A DNA stretch of 64,000 nucleotides from Littorina saxatilis (GCF_037325665.1 NC_090259.1:33341238-33405237), one strand, 5' to 3'; shown: positions 11,901 through 25,600, numbered from the stretch's first letter. The notes: generated by a model from the letters alone, not told the origin. A program made the numbers and translations.

Positions 11901-14900
11901 ATTCGTGAGCAGTATCCAATTAAAGTTCATTTATAATGATACATCTACACACAAAAATGATTAAGGAAAGCAAACAAATTGATCAAAAGTTTATGTTCCC
12001 TCTTTATGACATTGTGAAGGTGGCGGGACGTTACAAAGAATCCCAGACAGTTTGAGAACGGCGCCAGCAGTGCAGCATTGGCTGTCCAGCAATACTGAAG
12101 CAGGTCTTGACCACAGTCACATTGGTTGGTGTTACTGGACACATTCCTTCTTCACTTCCCTGACCCTCTCTCTTCTGCACTCTCAGTTTGACAATTAACA
12201 CCTGTAACCTCTCTTTGTTTAACCATTGCTGGCTGTTGTTCTTTTTGTTGGCTTAATTCATCTTGTTTTTGGTTATTTCTTTTCGTTCTTTTTAAGTTTA
12301 ATTATGTAACTGCTTGAATTTTTTGTTGTTGTTATTGTGAGCCCCCCCCCCCCCCCCCCCCCGACTATAAATGGCCTGGTATGTTTGAATTATTATGATG
12401 ATGGGAATGGGATTCTTGTTTGCAAAGCTATGTAATCACTTCATTTAATCTTCTTATTGTGAACATGTGTATCCTTGTATGCAAAAACCTGTTGACAGGA
12501 CACTCAGAGCATGATAATTAATGTCTGTTGGACTCTCATCATGATTCTGTATTCATTTCCCATGAACAAATTGATCAGCTTAGTACCATGTGAAATGCAA
12601 CTTAATTCTGGCATCAGCAGACAACGTATGGAGGCTAGCATTTGCATATGGTTTAATTGTCATAAGCTTTCTGAGGTTTTGATTGCAATTTGCATTGAAT
12701 AATGATTTTATTTGAATAACATTAAACAGCATTTTAAGGAACTGAAAGTGGTGCTGCAAAAGAATAAAGAAAACAAGTCGCGTAAGGCGAAAATACAACA
12801 TTTAGTCAAGTAGCTGTCGAACTCACAGAATGAAACTGAACGCAATGCAACGCAGCAAGACCGTATACTCGTAGCATCGTCAGTCCACCGCTCATGGCAA
12901 AGGCAGTGAAATTGACAAGAAGAGCGGGGTAGTAGTTGCGCTGAGAAGGATAGCACGCTTTTCTGTACCTCTCTTCGTTTTAACTTTCTGAGCGTGTTTT
13001 CAATCCAAACATATCATATCTATGTTTTTGGAATCAGGAACCGACAAGGAATAAGATGAAATTGTTTTTAAATCGATTTCGGAAATTTAATTTTGATCAT
13101 AATTTTTGAGTCACTTGAGAAAAAGTGACTCTATGTAATCGGTCAGTGTTAGTCTGTCCGGCCGGCCGGCCGGCCGTCCGTAGACACCACCTTAACGTTG
13201 GACTTTTCTCGGAAACTATCAAAGCGATCCGGCTCATATTTTGTTTAGTCGTGACCTCCAATGACCTCTACACTTTAACGATGGTTTCGTTGACCTTTGA
13301 CCTTTTTCAAGGTCACAGGTCAGCGTCAAAGGAAAAATTAGACATTTTATATCTTTGACAAAGTTCATCGGATGTGATTGAAACTTTGTAGGATTATTCT
13401 TTACATCAAAGTATTTACATCTGTAGCCTTTTACGAACGTTATCAGAAAAACAAGGGAGATAACTAGCCTTTTCTGTTCGGCAACACACAACTTAACGTT
13501 GGGCTTTTCTCGGAAACTATAAAAGTGACCGGGCTCAAATTTTATGTGAACGTGACTCCCAGTGACCTCTACACTTTGACGTCTGCTTTGGTGACCTTTG
13601 ACCTTTTTCAAGGTCACAGGTATGTCTTGAAGGAAAAAATTGAAATATCATATCTCTGAAACTATTCATCGGATTTGATTCAAACTTTATAGGATTATTC
13701 TTTACATCAAATTATTTACATCTGTATTGTGTTGTGAATAGCAATTTCTTCCTGTCCATCTGATGCCTCATATAATATTCAGAACTGCGAAAGTGACTCG
13801 ATCGAGCGTTTGCTCTTCTTGTTATATTTTTAATTTTGAGAGCTTGTTTTTAATCCAAATAGAACATATTTATATGTTTTTGGAATCAGAAAATGATGAA
13901 GAATAAGATGAACGTAAATTTGGATCGTTTTATAAATTTTTTTTTTTTTTACAATTTTCAGATTTTTAATGACCAAAGTCATTAATTAATTTTTAAGCCA
14001 CCAAGCTGAAATGCAATACCGAAGTCCGGGCTTCGTCGGAGATTACTTGACCAAAATTTCAACCAATTTGGTTGAAAAATGAGAGCGTGACAGTGCCGCC
14101 TCAACTTTCACGAAAAGACGGATATGATGTCATCAAAGACATTTATCAAAAAGATGAAAAAAAACGCCTGAGGATATCATACCCAGGAACTCTCATGTCA
14201 AATTTCATAAAGATCGGTCCAGTAGTTTAGTCTGAATCGCTCTACACACACACACAGACAGACAGACAGACACACACACACACATACACCACGACCCTCG
14301 TCTCGATTCCCCCCTCTATGTTAAAACATTTAGTCAAAACTTGACTAAATGTAAAAAGTGATAGAGATTCAAATTCAGATTTGCTGCTACTTTACACATA
14401 TCTGCGTACATTTGTAACGTTAGTTGCTTAATGTGGTCTTGCTGTAGAAATTGCTCGGCTGCAGCATGCATACTCCATTTATGAGATTGAACATTTTGCT
14501 TCATAGATGATAGGCTGCGAGAAAGAAGTTGATCCTTCATAATCTGCTGCAGTGCTTCTTATGTTAAAAAAAGGCAGAATGAGCAAAAGAAGATTTTACA
14601 TGTTAGCAAAGACGCTAGTTTATATATTCCCCAATTATTATAATTCAAGTGTATGGGGGGAAGGTGTTGATAATTTTCATGACATTTTCTTTCTCTTCCT
14701 GAATTAATAATTTGCATAGTTTTCCTGCAACTGATTTCTGGCATGTTCGTGGATGTGGAAATTATGATTTTTGTTGTTGTTATGTCATGTTGACATACTG
14801 ACAGTTTTGGTTTGTTTCTTTCTTTCTTGTTGTTCTTTTTTTTCTGTCGCTTTAATTTTAAAGATTGTTAAAATTATTAGAGCTTACTCAGATTACAGTG

Positions 14901-17900
14901 CTTTCTTGTTCATAATGATTATTTAATGCTGGCAGGGTCTTTGTGTAATTAACCCCATAATCGTAAGGATACAAAGATGTTTCCTGTGCATTTCCTGATG
15001 TCTATCAGTACATCTGCAGTAACGGTTTGGCCATGGCTGGATCCCTGAAGTAAAATCAGAATTTAAACGCTGTGCACTAATACCCAAGGCTTGAGAAGAA
15101 TCTAATGTGCCGTTTGAAATCATCCGTACACTTAGTGATGCACATTTGACGCACGTGCACAAAATAACTTCTCCTTTTTTGTTTGTTTGCTGTTCGAGTC
15201 TTGTATGGTGTGTTTTCCAAGCTGTGGGCAGTGAATTTTTTAATTATTTTTTTACAAGAAAAATAAAGAAGAAATAACCTTACCATTGTCAGAGAATTTT
15301 ATGTTCAGCAACTCTGGCATTTTCTAACTTTTTGTACTATTGAAATATCTTATCTTTCTTTTTTGCTCAGCATACACGAAAACACGCGTAGTTCCAGCCA
15401 AGAAACATTTTGTCTCAACCCTGGCAGAGCTTCCTTGACACTTTTTATGATATAACGTGAAACCTTTGTTTAGGGTACCAAATGAATGACAATTCAGACG
15501 TTATTGAAGTTCAGAAAAGAAAGGAAAAGTGCATCTTTTCTGCCAGAGAAGTGAACTTGACCAACTGTACAGGTCACGCTACAACTAACACAACTTGCAG
15601 AAAGTAAGTAGATAAACTCATGTTCCTCAATAACTTTTCTTCTGAAAAAAGCGACCAAATATTAGCTGTTAATTGAACCACAACTTCACTGCCCACAGCT
15701 TGGGAAAGGCACTTATTGTGTTCTCTACGTGAGGAAAATGAATACCCATTTGATAACTTTCTCATATCCTTCACGGGTGTGTGTACTATGTAAATGAAGT
15801 CATGGTTCAGGGGCAGCAAGCGACAATCGGGCGCAAACATTCTCTGTTGTTGCTTTTGTTAATGTTACCGAAATGTTTCTTTTCTTTTGTTGTTGTGACA
15901 AATAATGCTTCCTTCGTGTGTTTGGAAGTGGAACTCGGGCCTGAGTTGTAAAAATGTAAAGGATTCAGTGTTCAAAGTAATATGTTCTGATGTAAATAAA
16001 GGCAAACTACTTTAGAGTGCTTTTAGTTTGTGTGACGGAGCGGAGCATTAGATCGAGTGAATTAAAGCACTTCATTTTTGAAAGTTGGTGAGTCAATTCA
16101 AAACGACAGTATGTTTGCAGTTGTGGCACACGGAAGTACTGAATGTAGAATAAACAGAATACTACATGGCTTGCTATGTTCAAGGTTAACTCTTGTTTTT
16201 GTTTTTTTCCAAATACATGTACATGTATTGAAAAAACTCCCTTTTGCAAGCGTTTCAATATTGAAAAAACAAACAAAAAAAAACCCCATATAATTATAAA
16301 CCTGCTATCCTACAGCAAGTCGTGTAGCATTTTGTATATATATATATACACTGAAACGTGAAAATTAATCAGTTACCCAAAACACACAATGCCTTTGACT
16401 GGTATATGATGTAAGCGTCATATAAGCAATGGATGCCTGGTGTAGGAGCAACTAAATGTCACCTATGAGTGAGAGGCATTGAATGCTGAGTGTTAGTGTT
16501 ACTGTTACATGTAATTGCAAGTTGGCTACTCCAGGTCTTGTATTAACTGGTGAATTTCTGCATGGTGTTTGGGGAGAATTGGCCTCACTGATACAGCAGC
16601 ACAGAACTTGAGTGAGTGCAAACACAAATGTCCCAACAACAAATGATACAGTAGAAATGTTCTGTTGCAAATACAAGACGTATTATGTATATATATACTG
16701 TTGCATGGCTATATGTATCAGAATATGTACTTGTTTACTGCCCCAATTGGATGGTCCTGATCTGGGCCTAGTAGTATTATCTCTATCATAGTTGCAATAA
16801 CATTTAACAGTAATCATGTCTATACTGTACATTAATGGAATACAAGGTTTCATTACTTTGGTTGGCGCATGCATAATTTATATAAAGACTCATCTACACC
16901 TTTTTTTCTGCCATGTAAATTTTGCATGGTTACACTAACAGCAGTGACAGCGGTTCCTTTGTGAGAATCTCAAACATTCCTGTAAACAATGTTCAGTGAC
17001 CTGTTTTTTGATGTAGATTGATAGTCGTCTGTTCAATAAAAAGCCGTTTGTAATCTGAATGAGCTGTCGTTTATAACACATACCTCAGATGAATGAATAA
17101 GTAGTAATTAACACTACTGCAGTGATTATATTTTTGTGTTGATTTTGTTTAATAGCAACAACAAAGACTATTCATAAAGCAATCTCTTAAATGCTGATTA
17201 GTTTGATGCTTTATGTTTTGTTTCTTCTTTTTTGTCTTCTTTTTTTCTTCTTCAAGGGACTGGTGTTTTGTGTTTGTTTGGTTTATGATCTGCAGGAGTT
17301 TACGGTTATCTTTGTATTCCTCGTGAATCTCTGTGATAACTATACACGTTGCTGACTATTTTCTTTTGTTTGATGTAAGTGCTTATAGCCTTTGCTGTTG
17401 CCACTATTGGTGCTTGAGAGTTTTGCGTAGTTTATGTATAGAAGCCTTTCATTTGTTTCATTGAAAGATGATGGAATAAAATCAAGGGCTTTTGTACGTG
17501 TGGTGTTTTGGTCTCTTGTAGCGTGAAGCAGTGCTGGCAAATATTATGCCTACTGTTTTTGTTTCAGTGGAGAATAAGGCCAACAAAAAAAATAGGTCTG
17601 TTTACGGTAACCCGACCGACCCTAGTTTTTAGGCCCGACCCTAATCTTTTTTTTGGATCGTCTGAAAAAAAAAAAAACGCATCCAAAATAGAGCTGTTTG
17701 CTCTCAAACAGCAGACGACAGAAGGGAGGTAAGCTCAAAGTACTGTTTATAGTTATGTTGGGCAAAAGCAGGGATTGATGAGAAGAAATGAACTGTGAAA
17801 CATCATAGAGAGGGGAGAAAAAAAAAGAAAAAAAAAAGCCGACCTACCGACCCTATTTTTTCACCCTATGTTACCGTAAACAGACCTTTTTTTTTTTGGC

Positions 17901-20900
17901 CTAATCAGTGGGTGTTGTATAAATGATGATGCGGAACCAGTCCCATTTTAGACCCTACAATTAAAGACAGCCCCCCCAAACTCAACGAGCCAATTAAAGC
18001 TCTTTTTTCTCAGACTCTTTGTTCAGAACCAATGTAAATATACGCCCTTTTAGATGTTTCCCTCGTACATACAACCGTATTTTGTTTCAGACTTTTTGTT
18101 CAGAACCAATGTAAATATACGCCCTTTTAGATGTTTCCCTCGTACATACAACCGTATTTTGTTTCAGACTTTTTGTTCAGAACCAATGTAAATATACGCC
18201 CTTTTAGATGTTTCCCTCGCACATACGACCGTATTTTGTTTCAGATTTTTTGTTTAGGTTTTAAAATGGGGTTCCTCTGTGTTTGTTTCAACAGAGAAAA
18301 ATCAGTAGGTGACATATCACTGATGATTTTATCATGGAAATTGTAAAATTGTAACAAGAGTTACAACATAGATACAAGAAACCTAGTGTCCCATATCCCT
18401 AGCATCAAGGGTAAAAGTACACATTTCAGTGAATGCGATGCATGACAATGACATAAAATCACAGTTGCAGCCAGACAGCTAGTCGTGCATTTGTGCTTGA
18501 AATGAAAATGCCTCTTGACCTCAGCAATCTTGCCTCATGCATATATCTGAAATGCCCTCATACATTTCTCATTTCAGAGGCTCTGCTTCAAAGTCGACCT
18601 TTGCCCGATGCCCCCCATGACATCCTGGGTGCAAAATGGATGTCCAAAGAAAATCTATTGGTGGGTCAGCAAGACGACGACCCCAACCTGTTCGTGGCCC
18701 TCTACGACTTTGGGGCAGGGGGAGACAATCAGCTCAGCATCGTCAAGGGTGAGGGTTGTGTCAGAATGGCAGTGTTTGGTTTGGGGCAACTCAGCATCGT
18801 CAAGGGTGAGGATTGTTTCAGAATGGCAGTGTTTGGTTTGGGGCGTCTGGTTGAGAGAGGGAGAGTGTCTGTGTACGTGTGTGATTGTTCCGTCTGTTTC
18901 AGACTACCTGCGCTTGTCGGCAGAATGTTAAGTTGTGTGGTCTGCATGGTCTGTGTGTTGAAAAGACTTAAACAATCTAAGGAAATTATGCCGTGAAAGA
19001 GAGGGGATTTAGATTTTAAAATGAAATTCTGACTCTATAAAAAATAGTATTGTAATTAAAGAGTTTGTGAAATAGTGAGCCTTCAAGTGGCAAGAGTTTT
19101 TTTGCATTTCCATAGTGATGAGAGAACATTAGTTGATTTTGATGATTATGTTATAGTGATTTCATTGATATTCAGTCGTCGTAGGCATTTTTGACTCACA
19201 TGCGAAGCAAAAGTGAGTCTATGTACTCACCCGAGTCGTCCGTCCGTCCGTCCGTCCGGAAAACTTTAACGTTGGATATTTCTTGGACACTATTCAGTCT
19301 ATCAGTACCAAATTTGGCAAGATGGTGTATGATGACAAGGCCCCAAAAAACATACATAGCATCTTGACCTTGCTTCAAGGTCAAGGTCGCAGGGGCCATA
19401 AATGTTGTCTAAAAAACAGCTATTTTTCCCATTTTCTCTGAAGTTTTTTAGATTTAATACCTCACCTATATATGATATATAGGGCAAAGTAAGCCCCATC
19501 TTTTGATACCAGTTTGGTTTACCTTGCTTCAAGGTCAAGGTCACAGGAGCTCTTCAAAGTTGGATTGTATACATATTTTGAAGTGACCTTGACCCTGAAC
19601 TATGGAAGATAACTGTTTCAAACTTAAAAATTATGTGGGGCACATGTTATGCTTTCATCATGAGACACATTTGGTCACATATGATCAAGGTCAAGGTCAC
19701 TTTGACCCTTATGAAATGTGACCAAAATAAGGTAGTGAACCACTAAAAGTGACCATATCTCATGGTAGAAAGAGCCAATAAGCACCATTGTACTTCCTAT
19801 GTCTTGAATTAACAGCTTTGTGTTGCATGACCTTGGATGACCTTGACCTTGGGTCACATGTATTTTGGTAGGAAAAATGTGTAAAATATTGTTTTTCTCA
19901 GTTTTATTGTAAAATTATTCTGAAAGAAAGATCAAGGTCTGTTCAGCATGTGAGTCGTGTGGGCTTTGCCCTTCTTGTTTTCTATTTCACACATAAATAT
20001 ATTTGCATGTGTCTGTCTTATTACTATTAGTCTACATGCATATTTGTAGTTGTACAGGAAGTGGCTGTTGTTTTTCTTAATTTTAAGTGCAACGTGTTTG
20101 AATACACATAAGTACTTCCCATGTCACTCCCTCCGTCCCATGTTTCAGCGACTCTTTTCTATAATAACAAGCAAGGTATGTTAGAGGAACGTTTAATTGT
20201 GACAAAACAAAACAATACACATAATTAAATTTTCCTATAGCATACCCTGCTTGTTTTTCAATTCTGAATTTGGGAACTTTGGCAGTCTTATTTGTTTTTG
20301 GATTTTTTTCTCTCTAAAATAACACCACATTTTGCTAGCCTAATCTGTGTGCGTCCCCCTCCAGGCGAACAGGTGACAATCATCGGCTACAACAAGGGCG
20401 GGGAGTGGTGCGAGGTGAAGAACCGGGCGGGGGAGGTGGGCTGGGTGCCTAGCAACTACATCGCCCCCGTCAACAGCCTGGACAAGTTCTCCTGGTACCA
20501 CGGCCTCATCTCGCGCAATGCCTCCGAGTACCTGCTCAGCAGCGGCATCAACGGCAGCTTCCTGGTGCGGGAGAGCGAGAGCAGTCCGGGCCAGCGCTCC
20601 ATCTCCGTCCGGTTCGAGGGCCGCGTCTATCACTACCGCATCACTGAAGAGGACGGCAAGGTGAGCTGGGGTTTGGTGTGGTGGGCCCTTTTTCTTTTTA
20701 AATGTATTTCTTTATTTGTCTCCCCCTCCCTTTTTTTTTTGGGGGGGGGGGGGGTTTACAGAATGAGGCACAAATTGCACTGGTAAAAATGGGTCATTTG
20801 CACAAGGAGGAATGTTGATAAATGGGGACATTTGAGAAGGAAAGGGATAAAAAATTGCACTGGTGAACAAAATACGAAGAAAAAGATAAGTCATTTTGAT

Positions 20901-22627
20901 TTGGGATCATTTTATTGTCAGATATACACACGCAAAAAACCCAGACAATTGCAAGTGCAAGTGCTTTTCTAATTTACTCAGCATTTGCTGTTTTAGCGGG
21001 CAAAGTGTTTGTTATTTTAGCAAGCAGAGCATTCGCTATTTCAGCAATCAGGTTATTCACTGTTTTTTAGCATTGCAAGCAAAGCATTAGCTATATCAGC
21101 AAACAAAACAGAAAGCAATAACAGATGCCAAACGACAGGAAGAAAAAACAACGCTAAACACTGCCGTTGTTTGCCACAGGTGTTTGTGACCCAAGAGCAC
21201 CGGTTCAACACGCTGGCGGAACTGGTGCATCACCACTCCATCCATGCAGACGGCCTGGTCACCACGCTGCTCTACCCCGCCCCCAAGCGACAGAAACCCA
21301 CCGTCTTCGGCGTCAGTCCCGAGCCAGACCGCTGGGAGATTGAGCGGACGGAGATTGCTATGAAACACCGGCTAGGTACGTTTGGGCCTTGAAGGCGGGT
21401 GGTTTGTTTTTCAAAAGAAGAGATGGCAGTGAATCGCTGTTGAGGGGGGCGCATGAGATTGAATTTGAATTTGTGTTGTTGGGGCTGAGCTGTCCACTTG
21501 AGAGAAAGAAACTGCATTGAAATGTAGCTGCAGAACCTTCAAACCTTGGATTAGTTCCAGTATTCTGTCTGAATTAGTAACATTAATTAGTTAATGATAA
21601 GTGGTTAAGTAATTTGATTTCAAGAGGTGTTACGTGTGAATGGATGTTAACGTGTGGGATGACATGATGTTAATGTGTTTTTGCTTGTTTGTGTGCAGGA
21701 GGGGGCCAGTATGGTGATGTGTATGAGGCTGTGTGGAAACGCTACAACAAAGTCGTTGCTGTCAAGACACTGAAGGTAAGTTGTAGCTTGATCGACATCT
21801 CTCACATGCAAATCGATTTACCTTTAATTTCTCTGAAATAAGGGTTGAGAGAAGAAAAAACAAGTCGCGTAAGGCGAAAATACAACATTTAGTCAAGCTC
21901 AGTCGAACTCACAGAATGAAACTGAACACACTGCATTTTTTCACAATGACCGTAGTCTGCCGCTTGTGCAAAACAGAGTGAAACTGACGAGCCTGTTCAG
22001 CGCTGTAGTGGTTTCGCTGTGCTGCATAGCACGCTTTTCTGTACCTCTCTTCGTTTTAACTTTCTGAGCGTGTTTTTAATCCAAACATATCATATCTATA
22101 TGTTTTTGGAATCAGGAACCGACAAGGAATAAGATGAAATTGTTTTTAAATCGATTTCGGAAATTTAATTTTGATCATAATTTTTATATTTTTAGGTTTC
22201 AGAGCTTGTTTTTAATCCAAACATAACATATTTATATGTTTTTGGAATCAGCAAATGACGAAGAATAAGATGAAATTGTTTTTGGATCGTTTAATAAAAA
22301 AATAATTTTAATTACAAGTTTCCGATTTTTAATGACCAAACTCACTCTTTAGTTTTTAAGCCACCAAGCTGAAATGCAATACCAAACCCCGGCCTTCGTC
22401 GAAGATTGCTTTGCCAAAATTTCAATCAATTTGATTGAAAAATGAGGGTGTGACAGTGCCGCCTCAACTTTTACAAAAAGCTGGATATGACGTCATCAAA
22501 GACATTTATCGAAAAAATTAAAAAAAACGTCCGGGGATATCATTCCCAGGAACTCTCATGTCAAATTTCATAAAGATCGGTCCAGTAGTTTGGTCTGAAT
22601 CGCTCTACGCACACACACAGACAGATA

Positions 22628-22666
<39 letters not shown>

Positions 22667-25600
22667 CACGACCCTCGTCTCGATTCCCCCCCTCTATGTT
22701 AAAACATTTAGTCAAAACTTGACTAAATGTAAAAACAGAAAATATTCTACATTTAGCCTTATTTTGAATATGGCCAATCTTATTTCCTCCTTTTTGAGTC
22801 ACTTGAGAAAAAGTGACTCTATGTAATCGGTCAGTGTTAGTCTGTCCGGCCGGCCGTCCGTAGACACCACCTTAACGTTGGACTTTTCTCGGAAACTATC
22901 AAAGCGATCGGGCTCATATTTTGTTTAGTCGTGACCTCCAATGACCTCTACATTTAACGATGGTTTCGTTGACCTTTGACCTTTTTCAAGGTCACAGGTC
23001 AGCGTCAAAGGAAAAATTAGACATTTTATATCTTTGACAAAGTTCATCGGATGTGATTGAAACTTTGTAGGATTATTCTTTACATCAAAGTATTTACATC
23101 TGTAGCCTTTTACGAACGTTATCAGAAAAACAAGGGAGATAACTAGCCTTTTCTGTTCGGCAACACACAACTTAACGTTGGGCTTTTCTCGGAAACTATA
23201 AAAGTGACCGGGCTCAAATTTTATGTGAACGTGACTCATTGTGTTGTGAATAGCAATTTCTTCCTGTCCATCTGATGCCTCATATAATATTCAGAACTGC
23301 GAAAGTGACTCGATCGAGCGTTTGCTCTTCTTGTTTACATTTAGTCAAGTTTTGACTAATTGTTTTACCGTCGTACGAAGAAGAAGACGAAGACTAAATG
23401 TTTTAACATTGAGGTGGGAATCGAGACGAGGGTCGTGGTGTTTGTGTGTGTGTTGAGCGATTCAGAGTAAACTACTGGACCGATCTGTATGAAATTTTTC
23501 ATGAGAGTTCCTGGGTATAATATCCCCAGACGTTTTTTTTTTCTTTTCATTTTTTCGATATATACCTTACCCCCCGCGGGTTAGGGGGAGTCCCATATTG
23601 GTTGGGACGAGAAAGAATTTACCCGATGCTACCCAGCATGTCGTAAGAGGCGACTAACGGTTCTGTTTCTCCTTTTACCCTTGTTAAGTGTTTCTTGTAT
23701 AGAATATAGTCAATGTTTGTAAAGATTTTAGTCAAGCAGTATGTAAGAAATGTTAAGTCCTTTGTACTGGAAACTTGCATTCTCCCAGTAAGGTCATATA
23801 TTGTACTACGTTGCAAGCCCCTGGAGCAATTTTTTGATTAGTGCTTTTGTGAACAAGAAACAATTAACAAGTGGCTCTATCCCATCTCCCCCCTTTCCCC
23901 TATCCCATCTCCCCCCTTTCCCCGTCGCGATATAACCTTGAATGGTTGAAAACGACGTTAAACACCAAATAAAGAAAGAAAGAAAGATAAATAGCTTTGA
24001 TGACGTCATATCCGGCATTTTATAAAAGTTGAGGCGGCACTGTCACACCCTCATTTTTCAATAAAATTGATTGAAATTTTGGCAAAGCAATCTTCGACGA
24101 AGGCTGGACTTTGGTATTGCATTTCAGCTTGGAGGCTTAAAATTTAATTAATGACTTTGGTCATTAAAAATCTGAAAATTGTAATTAAAATTATTTTTTT
24201 TATAAAACGATCCAAAATTACGTGTATCGTATTCTTCATCATTTTCTGATTCCAAAAACATATAATTATGTTATATTCGGATTAAAAACAAGCTCTGAAA
24301 ATTAAAAATATAAAAATTATGATTAAAATTAAATTTCCGAAATCGATTTAAAAACAATTTCATCTTATTCCTTGTCGGTTCCTGATTCCAAAAACATATA
24401 GATATGATATGTTTGGATTAAAAAACACGTTCAGAGAGTTAAAAAGAATAGAGATATAGAAAAGCGGGCTAACCTCCTCATCGCAACCGCTACCGCGCTT
24501 TTCTGTATTGTTAATTTCACTGCCTTTGCCACGAGCGGTGGACAGACAATGCTACGAGTGTACGGTCTTGCGGAAAAAATGCTTTGCGTTCAGTTTCATT
24601 CTGTGAGTTCGACTGAGCTTGACTAAATGTTGTATTTTCGCCTTACGCGACTTGTTACCATTATCTATCCTCATGTCTGTAATAATTGTATCAGCAGATA
24701 AGCTGGAAATGAACATGTTCTGTAAAATTCTATTTTCAGGAGGACACAATGGCTCTCAAAGACTTCTTGGAAGAGGCTGCTATTATGAAAGAAATGAAAC
24801 ATCCAAATCTGGTGCAATTACTGGGTGAGTCTTAGTTGCGGCACTTCTATATCTGGATGGGTTTGTTTTGGTCTCGGGGTCTGTCTTGTTCTCTGTGTCT
24901 GTCCGTCTCTCTCCTGGCTGTGTCCATCACTTTAATCTAACAATCTTTCTGTAATTGACAACGTCCCGAAATAACTGTCAGGATGCGCAAGCGTTGGCGA
25001 AGAGTTGCGGCCCGCTTTTCTTGTACAAACAGGAAACACATGGTCAGAACAAACATACAGATCTATAACTTCAATGTATCCATCGCTTTTATTTTGCATT
25101 CCTTTCTTCTTCTTTTTTTACGATTGAATGCACGCTACGCTAACTTGGTTTTTCTGTCCCCAGAACTGGTGTCTATTTGAGACATAACGTGGTTCTATGC
25201 TAGGACTTTTTTGAATGCACAGAAGCATACACTCTTTTGTAGTCTATTCGAGGCCCTTAAATGAGTTTTAGTCGGCCTCTGACATCACATGGCTCAAAGA
25301 AGGGAAATCCAATGTTAAATCGATGCATATATTTTGTACAGCTATTAAATTGATATATCTGTGTGTTGTTTAGGTGTGTATATTTTGTCAATCAATCAAT
25401 CAATATGAGGCTTATATCGCACGTATTCCGTGGGTACAGTTCTAAGCGCAGGGATTTATTTTTTTATTTTTTTATTTCTATTTTATGCAATTTATATCGC
25501 GCACATATTCAAGGCGCAGGGATTTATTTATGCCGTGTGAGATGGAATTTTTTTACACAATACATCACGCATTCACATCGCATTTTGCACAGCTATTTAA

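Larger units (their letters stand above)
2961..18577. other. Abl intron 1 (15.6 kb)
   Basis: A long first intron is usual for Abl genes. It holds several TIR elements, a SINE, a nested repeat pair (12772-14356), CA and C runs (about 11024-11060, 12342-12362) and an unexplained CpG-rich ORF at 3702-4160. Stretches 5300-5870, 5960-7140, 7700-8100, 8570-9580, 9950-12770, 14360-16150 and 16340-17570 show nothing I can name apart from short simple repeats. Confidence 0.85.

Noticed and set aside
13234-13617. Minus-strand ORF of 127 codons, mostly repeated at 22925-23239
   Set aside because: It lies in two near-identical copies of the GAGTCACTTGAG repeat; the shared protein follows from shared DNA. 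No known domain, and the repeat carries no other coding sign.
20340-20633. Minus-strand ORF of 97 codons opposite Abl exon 3
   Set aside because: Antisense shadow of the SH3/SH2 exon.
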